Assembly: GCF_000272405.2 (NCBI RefSeq)
Contig: NZ_AJZM02000192.1
Coordinates: 1 to 14,121 of the forward strand
Reading direction: 5' to 3'
Origin: Vibrio tasmaniensis 1F-187
GTDB lineage: Bacteria > Pseudomonadota > Gammaproteobacteria > Enterobacterales > Vibrionaceae
Length of the DNA: 14,121 bases
A model generated the notes under the pieces. That model was not told the origin of the DNA and searched no databases. It worked only from the letters and a program-made list of their open reading frames with translations. Shown here in pieces: positions 6,816 through 13,085 of this stretch. Position numbers and translations under genes: made by a program. Position 1 is the stretch's first letter. Each line of letters opens with the position of its first letter.

Positions 6816-8135
6816 ATGCGACGTATCTATTTGGAGTCCCTACTAGGGCTGTTAACTTGCTTTATTGTTGGTCTTCTCGCCTACGAAATTTGTGTCTATC
6901 AGCTCAATACCGACTATGAATATATATTGCAAGATTACGAAGCAACGGCCCACCAACAGCTCCTAGAAAACATCGCGAATAATCAGGGCCTCGAAGCCGC
7001 TCATCAAGCCATAAATCAGTTTGTTGACACCTCCCGCAATACCCTCATCACATTCAAATCGAATGATGAAGTACCGACTCCAGTTTCTGAATTCTTTACT
7101 GCTAACCCCAACGTATTTATTTTTCACGACGACTATCGGGAGTTATGGTTTCGCTTAGCTAACAGTGAAAACATCTATCATTACCTGCCCAACGACGACA
7201 CGCTCGTTCGACAAAAAATAGAGCTCGAAGATGACCTTATTTGGGTATTCTTTATCGCGAGCTTCATCGTATATGGCCTGGGTCATCTGTTGATTATTTT
7301 CCGCAGAGTTAAGAAGCTTGAAAATGCCACATTACGCTTCTCTGAAGGCGACCTCTCTTCGCGAGCTGAAACATCAGGCGGCAGTGCAATTGGAACTCTG
7401 AATAAATCCTTTAATCTGATGGCCGACCGAATCCATAGCTTAATCGAGAGTAATCGTTCACTTACCAATGCGGTAGCTCATGAACTGCGAACTCCAATAT
7501 TCAGAATTCAATGGCAGGCTGAAATGCTCAAAGACACGCTACTCAACAAAGAACAGCAAGATACTATCGAGAGCATTGTTGAAGACACAGAAGAGATGGA
7601 AAAAATGGTCGATGAGCTACTATATTACGCAAAACTCGACAGTTGTGATCTAGATAACTTACTACAGCCATTAGAGGTAAGAGACTTTCTCGATCACGCA
7701 ATGAGCCGTTGGAACAAAGAGACTGAGTTTAGTATTGATCTATCACTACCAGAACAACCTCATTTGATATTAGCAGATGATACGCTGCTCAATCGCGCGT
7801 TAGATAACCTAGTACGTAACGCGATGAAATTCGCACGCTCACAAATTTCGATAGAAGCAAGCGTGCACCACGATATGCTACAAATCGCCGTGCATGACGA
7901 CGGTGACGGCGTAGCAAAAGAGCACCGTTCTCGCCTATTCGAACCTTTTTATGTTGGAGATAAAGCGCGTAACAAAGCCAAGAGTGGCCATGGTCTAGGG
8001 CTTTCTATCGTCAAGAAGATCTGTGTTCAACACGGTGCAACAGTACAAGTCGCACAAAGCAATACTTTAAAAGGCGCCGTATTCACTATAGCCTTTCCAC
8101 TGTGTAACGATTCGACTGACAAACCCATACAGTAA
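6816..8135 (+). CDS. rstB: Sensor histidine kinase, RstB-like
   Basis: A 439-residue inner-membrane kinase. Membrane segment 1 spans about residues 7-27 and segment 2 about 141-162, enclosing a periplasmic sensor of roughly 110 residues. The HAMP linker follows (about 163-212). Phospho-acceptor His222 sits in VAHELRTPIFRIQW, close to the RstB pattern HELRTPLVRL. The ATPase domain has the N box (Asn331 and Asn335 in DNLVRNAMKF), the G1 box DDGDG (361-365), the F box LFEPFYV and the G2 box GHGLGLS (391-397). All catalytic motifs are intact. Start ATG 6816 has GAGAG about 9 bases upstream. The signal is unknown; E. coli RstB belongs to the PhoPQ/acid-related network, which need not apply here. 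It pairs with the regulator just upstream. Confidence 0.9.
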   Translation: MRRIYLESLLGLLTCFIVGLLAYEICVYQLNTDYEYILQDYEATAHQQLLENIANNQGLEAAHQAINQFVDTSRNTLITFKSNDEVPTPVSEFFTANPNVFIFHDDYRELWFRLANSENIYHYLPNDDTLVRQKIELEDDLIWVFFIASFIVYGLGHLLIIFRRVKKLENATLRFSEGDLSSRAETSGGSAIGTLNKSFNLMADRIHSLIESNRSLTNAVAHELRTPIFRIQWQAEMLKDTLLNKEQQDTIESIVEDTEEMEKMVDELLYYAKLDSCDLDNLLQPLEVRDFLDHAMSRWNKETEFSIDLSLPEQPHLILADDTLLNRALDNLVRNAMKFARSQISIEASVHHDMLQIAVHDDGDGVAKEHRSRLFEPFYVGDKARNKAKSGHGLGLSIVKKICVQHGATVQVAQSNTLKGAVFTIAFPLCNDSTDKPIQ

Positions 8136-8172
8136 CGACCAATCATCTCTGGAATAATGTTCAACATCAACC

Positions 8173-8196
8173 GAAGGAGGCTAGATATCCCCCTTC
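8173..8196 (+). other. Hairpin enclosing a Shine-Dalgarno-like sequence
   Basis: GAAGGAGG (8173-8180) can pair with CCCCCTTC (8189-8196), 7 of 8 positions, around an 8-base loop, in the 123-base gap between the rstB-like and Bor genes. No start codon follows the AAGGAGG at a usable distance, and no T-run follows the stem. It may be an mRNA-stability stem, a degenerate terminator of rstAB, or the remains of a small gene. Confidence 0.35.
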
Positions 8197-8258
8197 AAAA
8201 CCAACAACACTCGTTCACCCTTACTAACGTGAGCTGAATTTTATCTCTGGAGAAACAC

Positions 8259-8555
8259 ATGAAAAAATTAATGATCATTGCGGCACTATCGCTAGTAGCA
8301 ACAGGTTGCGCTCAACAAACTTTCGTAATGGCCCCTCAAGAGAGCGAAGCAACAGCACCAACAACTGAAAAGTCACACCACTTTTTCATCAATGGTCTAG
8401 CGCAGAAAAAGCAAATTGATGCAGCTAAAGTATGTAACGGTATCGACAACGTTGCTAAAGTTGAAGTTCAAGAGACATTCGTGAATGGTTTACTAGCAGC
8501 CGTAACTTTTGGTATTTATACACCACGAGAAGCACGCGTTTACTGCAAAGCTTAA
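8259..8555 (+). CDS. bor: Bor-family outer-membrane lipoprotein
   Basis: A 98-residue lipoprotein resembling phage lambda Bor and E. coli Iss/BorD. The N-terminus MKKLMIIAALSLVATGC is a lipoprotein signal with lipidated Cys17, followed by AQQTF as in lambda Bor. The mature part has the family pattern HHFFINGLAQKK (40-51), VDAAK-like IDAAKVC (53-59), QETFVNGLL (71-79) and GIYTPREARVYC (85-96). Cys59 and Cys96 could form a disulfide. Length equals lambda Bor (97). In E. coli the family is linked to serum resistance, a role of doubtful meaning in a marine Vibrio. Start ATG 8259 has GGAGA 7 bases upstream. It follows the rstB-like gene by 123 bases on the same strand and may be read through from it or have its own promoter; none is obvious. 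Confidence 0.92.
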   Translation: MKKLMIIAALSLVATGCAQQTFVMAPQESEATAPTTEKSHHFFINGLAQKKQIDAAKVCNGIDNVAKVEVQETFVNGLLAAVTFGIYTPREARVYCKA

Positions 8556-8707
8556 CTCGTCGTTATTTGTCCACGAACCAACTGACGACACCAAAAGTTT
8601 GGTCTTGGAAGCTTCTACCTGACATTAACGTTAACGCTACAGAGTAGTGTTAGTGAGTAGTCGCTTATATTGGGCGAGAAATTACACCCAATTGAGAAGC
8701 TAAAACT
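8556..8707. other. Short non-coding gap between the Bor gene and the terminator
   Basis: No gene seen. Two small dyads are present: ACCAAAAGTTTGGT (8590-8603) and ATTGGG/CCCAAT (8669-8674 and 8687-8692). Neither has features that identify a function. Confidence 0.4.
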
Positions 8708-8738
8708 AAAAAACCGCCCACAGAGGGCGGTTTTGATT
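8708..8738. terminator. Bidirectional rho-independent terminator between convergent genes
   Basis: AAAACCGCCC (8710-8719) pairs perfectly with GGGCGGTTTT (8725-8734) around the 5-base loop ACAGA. Read leftward the stem runs into TTTTTTAGTTTT, a strong U-tract for the GH20 gene ending at 8780. Read rightward it gives GGTTTTGATT for the Bor gene. It cleanly separates the signalling unit from the sugar operon. Confidence 0.9.
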
Positions 8739-8779
8739 CACTTATTGGCGTGTGACTTATTCGCTAATCCGTTAACGAC

Positions 8780-11230
8780 TTACTCAGCTAGCTGCTTCAA
8801 CAGTAACTCTGTAGGGCGAACAATCGCGATGATCGATTCATCATAGATTTTCGCTGCTTCAGACAATATCGCTTGGTAAGCATTTGCATCTGATGCTCTA
8901 ACTTTTTCATCCGCTTGTGCTTTAGCAATCAAGGTTAACGCCAAGTCTGCGACTTCCGCGGTTTTCTCTGCGACAATCACAGTCTCTACCGAAGACACAT
9001 TACCTGCGAAGACAGTCTCAGCAGCGAGTGCAGCCGCTTTTGCTTGTTGATAATGCTGGGCAAGTTGCTCAAGCGCTTGTTGATTACCCGTCTCGACTTC
9101 ACTGACCAAATCTTGCATCTCATACACCGCGTAGCTTTCTACTGGCAGCGCATCAACAAAGCGGTTTAGACGCTCGTATTGGCTGTATAAAGTGCCCTTA
9201 GGCTCCGTAGAGTTCCACTTCTCCCAGTTACGTGCATAGTACTGTGCTGGTTCAATGTATTTCGCAAGCACGCGTAGATCGTGGATATCCTGCCCTTTAG
9301 CAATACGTTTTAACAACATGTCGGCATCCGCATGGTGACGCAGGCCAACCGACACTTCAGACCATGTATCCATCGCTTTCATGCGCTTGTACATGCTGCG
9401 TTCGTCCGTCAATTCCGCATCAGACCAGAAGCGCTCTGCAATCGCATAGCTGCGCGGCCATAGGTAGTTTTCAACCGTGAGGCTGTCTTTATTCTCTAGC
9501 CACATGGTGATCTCGCCTCCCAAGATAAGCTCTTTTTCTTTGTCGGTTAATTCTGCAGGGTAACCACCATTTGGTTCAGGAATCACGCTGCCTTCAACAT
9601 CACTGCTCGCAATCACTTCACCTGTGGTTGGCCAACGCACATTACCGACCAATTGGTAACTGCCTTCGGTAAAACCCTTGGGATTTAGGTTTAGGTTGAA
9701 CTCGGTGTACGACATGAAGTTATCGAAGTGACCGACAAAGGTTTTACCCGGTACATAATCAAGGATGTAGATCTCTTCACGAGACTTGCCGTTATAATCA
9801 CTGAATGCGCGGAAAGTACCGTCTTTCCCTTCAATAATAGTCAGTGTTCCCTTACGTGGGCCGCCTTTTGAACGTGGCTTCTGCCATTGATACGTCACGA
9901 ACTTTTCGCCACTGTGCAGCTTATCGTCAACTGTGATGCCACTTGGCATTGGGTCATTGCGATAGTGGTAGCTAGTCGGCTGAGGTTGATCTAGGTAATA
10001 ACCCGTAGAAAGAATACCTGGGTAGCCCTCTTTCGCCGCACGACCAATGCTGTCATGCCCTTGCCAGCTTTGAATCACGATGGAAGTCGGCAGATCTTTA
10101 TGCCAAATCTCATCCCAACCGGTCATCTTCTTACCGCGCTCTTCGAGCATCTTCTCAACTTTTACATTGAGGTAAGACTGCAGACCACGCTCGCCATCGA
10201 TATTGTTCTCTTCAATGAACTGTTGGTGCTTTTCGCTGTTTTTCCATTGCGCATAGTTCGGCTCATCGCCACCGATATGAAAGTACTCATCAGGGAACAG
10301 CTCGGTCACTTCGTCAAACACGTCACCTAGCATCTCATAGACTTCTGGGTTCAGTGGATCCATGAGCGGTTCAAACACTCCCCACCCTCTTTCTTGCTCG
10401 TAGTTTTGCCCTTCAACGCCCGACATCAAACGCGGGTAAGCATGAGCCACGGCAGAAGAGTGACCCGGAAGAGAGACCTCAGGGATAACACGAATACCAA
10501 GATTACGGGCGTATTCAACTAAGTAGCGAACTTGGTCTTTGGTGTAGTAATTACCATCGGCAGTTTCAGACCACAGACGCGGCCAAGATTCCGTTTGAAT
10601 TCGAATGCCTTGATCGTCCCAGAAGTGCCAATGGAACACGTTCATCTTCGCCGACGCCATCGCATCTAACTGACGAATCAGCACATCGAATTCAATGAAG
10701 TGACGTGAAGTATCGTAAGAGACACCACGCCAACGAAAACGGGGCTCATCGACAATTGTTACGGCAGGAATATGGTAGCCAGTCGCTGTGGTTTCAACGA
10801 GCTGTAAAAGGGTTTCGATGCCGTGAATAGTGCCGTATGAGCTTGGAGAGCTCAGCGTGATTTGTTCACCCTGAGTGGTAATTTTGTAGGACTCTACAGA
10901 GTCGATGTTCTGTACTTCAGACTTTGGTGCCGCATCGATATCTATGATCAGGTCCGCTTGATCTGCACTATCAACCTGCCAATTTAGAATCGGCACACCT
11001 GTCTGACGCTCAAGGCGATCAATAAAGCGTTTCGCCGTGTACTCAACGCGATCAGAATTAAAGCCTTTGATGTAAACTTGAAAATTACCATCTACTTTCA
11101 CTTGCCCAGCTTGCAGCTCGACCGTTTGTGGGTACGGCATTAAATTTAGATCGGTATTTGGAGCCATTGCTAACGCCATTGGGGACACTACTGAACCTGA
11201 AATCAATAGGGATAATATAGTTTTTTTCAT
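8780..11230 (-). CDS. Secreted GH20 beta-N-acetylhexosaminidase
   Basis: An 816-residue family 20 glycoside hydrolase that removes terminal GlcNAc or GalNAc from oligosaccharides. A signal peptide covers about residues 1-21 (hydrophobic run ending ALA), without a lipobox. The GH20b alpha/beta domain (about 28-165) is followed by the catalytic barrel, opening with FRWRGVSYDTSRHF (165-178) and NVFHWHFWDDQG (197-208). The catalytic pair is Asp322-Glu323 in HIGGDEP; family members use substrate-assisted catalysis through the N-acetyl group. TGWDEIWHKD (370-379), IQSWQGHD and GYYLDQP (410-416) form the later active-site loops, and GGEITMWLEN (571-580) and WPRSYAIAERFWS (591-603) close the barrel. 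Residues about 428-560 form a beta-rich insertion. The tail (about 610-816) is helical. Start ATG 11230 has AGGAAAA upstream. It is downstream of eda, separated by an inverted repeat. Exact substrate unknown. Confidence 0.93.
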   Translation of the reverse strand: MKKTILSLLISGSVVSPMALAMAPNTDLNLMPYPQTVELQAGQVKVDGNFQVYIKGFNSDRVEYTAKRFIDRLERQTGVPILNWQVDSADQADLIIDIDAAPKSEVQNIDSVESYKITTQGEQITLSSPSSYGTIHGIETLLQLVETTATGYHIPAVTIVDEPRFRWRGVSYDTSRHFIEFDVLIRQLDAMASAKMNVFHWHFWDDQGIRIQTESWPRLWSETADGNYYTKDQVRYLVEYARNLGIRVIPEVSLPGHSSAVAHAYPRLMSGVEGQNYEQERGWGVFEPLMDPLNPEVYEMLGDVFDEVTELFPDEYFHIGGDEPNYAQWKNSEKHQQFIEENNIDGERGLQSYLNVKVEKMLEERGKKMTGWDEIWHKDLPTSIVIQSWQGHDSIGRAAKEGYPGILSTGYYLDQPQPTSYHYRNDPMPSGITVDDKLHSGEKFVTYQWQKPRSKGGPRKGTLTIIEGKDGTFRAFSDYNGKSREEIYILDYVPGKTFVGHFDNFMSYTEFNLNLNPKGFTEGSYQLVGNVRWPTTGEVIASSDVEGSVIPEPNGGYPAELTDKEKELILGGEITMWLENKDSLTVENYLWPRSYAIAERFWSDAELTDERSMYKRMKAMDTWSEVSVGLRHHADADMLLKRIAKGQDIHDLRVLAKYIEPAQYYARNWEKWNSTEPKGTLYSQYERLNRFVDALPVESYAVYEMQDLVSEVETGNQQALEQLAQHYQQAKAAALAAETVFAGNVSSVETVIVAEKTAEVADLALTLIAKAQADEKVRASDANAYQAILSEAAKIYDESIIAIVRPTELLLKQLAE

Positions 11231-11251
11231 TATTAGTTTTCCTATATAAAT

Positions 11252-11297
11252 ATGGTTCTGTTTTGTTTATCGGAGGCAATTCACAAAACAGAACCAT
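11252..11297. repeat. Perfect 15-bp inverted repeat between eda and the GH20 gene
   Basis: ATGGTTCTGTTTTGT (11252-11266) and ACAAAACAGAACCAT (11283-11297) are exact reverse complements with a 16-base loop. The repeat sits in the 108-base eda-GH20 gap, starting 22 bases upstream of the GH20 start. As RNA it is a stable hairpin followed only by AUUUAUAU, so at best a leaky terminator. As DNA it could be an operator. The loop region TCGGA-GGCAAT-TCACA (11270-11285) matches the CRP half-sites at 8 of 10 core positions. Confidence 0.85.
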
Positions 11298-11338
11298 CAA
11301 CCACTGCTGTTGTTTATCTTTATTCCAAACGCTTCTCG

Positions 11339-11968
11339 TTAGTCCACAAGAGCGACTGCTTCACGAACCAATGCCGCGATCTCGTCCCACTGTTCATTCT
11401 CGATCATCTTCGGAGATACCATCCAAGTACCGCCACAACACACCACGCGATCCACGGCTAGGTAGTCATTCACGTTGTGCTTGCCGATACCGCCCGTTGG
11501 CATTAAAGACACATCAACGTATGGCGCTAACAGAGATTTCACCATGTTGATGCCGCCAGACGCTTCTGCAGGGAAGAACTTCAAGAAGTTAAGGCCAAGC
11601 TCTAGCGCTTGCTCTACTTGGCTTGGGTTATTTACGCCCGGAACGATTGGCATACCGATCTCTTGGCAACGTTTTACGGTGTTTGGGTTCAGGCCCGGAG
11701 CTACGATGAATTCGCTGCCCGACTCTTTCGCAAGGTCGATCTGCGCTGGCGTTAATACTGTGCCGGCACCGATACACATTTCTGGATACGCATCGCGCAT
11801 CGCACGAATCGCGTCTGCTGCCGCTTCAGTACGGAATGTGACTTCAGCAACTGGTAGGCCGTTTTCTACCAACACTTTTGCCAGTGGAATCGCGTGTTCA
11901 ACCTTGTTGATTTGGATAACAGGGATAACTTTGAATTGTTTAAGTTTGTTGATCATTTCTTGAGACAT
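11339..11968 (-). CDS. eda: KDPG / KHG aldolase Eda
   Basis: A 209-residue class I aldolase that cleaves 2-keto-3-deoxy-6-phosphogluconate to pyruvate and glyceraldehyde 3-phosphate; the family also acts on 4-hydroxy-2-oxoglutarate. Catalytic Glu42 lies in VAEVTFRT, the phosphate/substrate loop in GAGTVLT (67-73), and Schiff-base Lys130 in NFLKFFPAE (127-135). PTGGIGKHN and GGTWM complete the barrel phosphate site. Length fits the family (about 210). Start ATG 11968 has GCGGA upstream. It follows kdgK by only 18 bases, the direct metabolic order (kinase then aldolase), so the two form one operon. Cytoplasmic homotrimer by family knowledge. Confidence 0.97.
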   Translation of the reverse strand: MSQEMINKLKQFKVIPVIQINKVEHAIPLAKVLVENGLPVAEVTFRTEAAADAIRAMRDAYPEMCIGAGTVLTPAQIDLAKESGSEFIVAPGLNPNTVKRCQEIGMPIVPGVNNPSQVEQALELGLNFLKFFPAEASGGINMVKSLLAPYVDVSLMPTGGIGKHNVNDYLAVDRVVCCGGTWMVSPKMIENEQWDEIAALVREAVALVD

Positions 11969-11986
11969 AGTAATTCCGCTTTTTAT

Positions 11987-12955
11987 TTATTTTTTAATCA
12001 GTTGGCTCATAGCGCTCACGGGGATGATTGCGCCAGAGTATTGAATAACGATGGAAGCTAGTTGGTGGCCAAGTTCGGCTGCGTCGGTGGCGCTCTCGCC
12101 AGTAAGACGCGCAGCTAAATAACCCGCAGCGAATGAATCGCCCGCCGCGCAGGTGTCGACCACGTTAGAAACACGAGTCGCTGAGACATAATTCTCAACA
12201 ATGTTGTCCTGTTCAACTTGAACAATCTTGCATGGCTCGCAGCCACGTTTGATGACGATCTCTTGGCAACCCAAACGGATACAACGTTGTTGAACGCTCT
12301 CTGAGTTCCCCCAGACAAGCAGATCGTCGTCTTCGGTAATCAAGGCGATGTCCACCAGCGGCAGTAACTTGGCATACCAATGTCGAGCTTGCTCGGTGAT
12401 CCAAAGTTGCGGGCGATAGTTATTATCAAAAATCACCTTACCGCCTTGGTTTGAGAACACGCTAATCGCTTTGAATAAACGCTCGCGAGAGGCATCATCC
12501 AAGATCGCGATACTGATACCGCTGATGTAAATCGCATCGACTTGTTTCTCTGTCAGGGCGATTTCAAGCTTATTCAGGTTGTCGGTTTGCTTGTTTAAGT
12601 TATCAATTTGAAAGTAAGATTTTACTGCCGCGTCGTTGCGCCAGTAATGAAAGTGTCGCTCGCCTGTCTCGTCGGTTTCGACCATGTAGAGCCCAGGAAG
12701 CTTGTTCGCGATGCGTTCGACGAAATTGGTTTGAATACCTTCGAGCTGCCAGCTATCAATCATATTTTGAGACAGCTCATCACTGCCCAGGCCTGTCGCG
12801 TAATGAACAGAGAGGTTTTGATGTTGAGTTAAGCGAGAAAGGTAAAGTGCGGTATTGAGTGTGTCACCACCGAATTTTTTGGTTAATGGAGAGCCGCTGA
12901 TTTCGACCATGCACTCGCCAAAGAAAGCAATATTGAAGTTAGAAGATGCAGGCAT
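11987..12955 (-). CDS. kdgK: 2-keto-3-deoxygluconate kinase KdgK
   Basis: A 322-residue PfkB/ribokinase-family kinase that phosphorylates KDG to KDPG with ATP. The N-terminus FFGECMVEIS (11-20) and the sugar-binding loop FGGDTLNTALYLSR (28-41) match E. coli KdgK closely. KLPGLYMVETDETGER (85-100), FDNNYRPQLW (176-185) and the C-terminal signature VVDTCAAGDSFAAGYLAARL region (266-283) follow, with catalytic base Asp273. The end IQYSGAIIPVSAM is also KdgK-like. One oddity is a short repeat, DNLNKQTDNLNK at 118-129. Start ATG 12955 has AGGA upstream. KDG arises from alginate, pectin or glycosaminoglycan unsaturated uronates, so the substrate is shared by several pathways. Located between the symporter gene (130 bases) and eda (18 bases). 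Confidence 0.95.
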   Translation of the reverse strand: MPASSNFNIAFFGECMVEISGSPLTKKFGGDTLNTALYLSRLTQHQNLSVHYATGLGSDELSQNMIDSWQLEGIQTNFVERIANKLPGLYMVETDETGERHFHYWRNDAAVKSYFQIDNLNKQTDNLNKLEIALTEKQVDAIYISGISIAILDDASRERLFKAISVFSNQGGKVIFDNNYRPQLWITEQARHWYAKLLPLVDIALITEDDDLLVWGNSESVQQRCIRLGCQEIVIKRGCEPCKIVQVEQDNIVENYVSATRVSNVVDTCAAGDSFAAGYLAARLTGESATDAAELGHQLASIVIQYSGAIIPVSAMSQLIKK

Positions 12956-13029
12956 AGCAGATCCTAAAATAGAGAGATAAATGGGGAAGAAGGCCCTACC
13001 GAGAAGCAGAGCCTGAGCTAGCTAAACCA

Positions 13030-13076
13030 CTCCACAACTTGTTGTACTGAATTTGTTGTACTAACTAGCTGTGGAG
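13030..13076 (-). other. Stem-loop with internal tandem repeats between symporter gene and kdgK
   Basis: CTCCACA (13030-13036) and TGTGGAG (13070-13076) are perfect complements enclosing a loop. Within the loop TTGTTGTACT occurs twice (13039-13048 and 13053-13062), 14 bases apart. The element starts 10 bases past the symporter stop. No T-run follows, so it may act as a processing or attenuation site. A second, imperfect stem follows downstream (AGGCCCT 12991-12997 with AGAGCCT 13008-13014, 6 of 7 pairs). Confidence 0.5.
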
Positions 13077-13085
13077 CGTTTTAGA

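Noticed and set aside
8590..8603. Palindrome ACCAAAAGTTTGGT after the Bor gene
   Set aside because: Two-base centre is too short for an RNA hairpin, and it lies downstream of a gene in a convergent region, where an operator would have nothing to control.
11475..11963. A 162-codon plus-strand open frame inside eda
   Set aside because: Antisense to a complete Eda with all catalytic residues; no ribosome site or domain.
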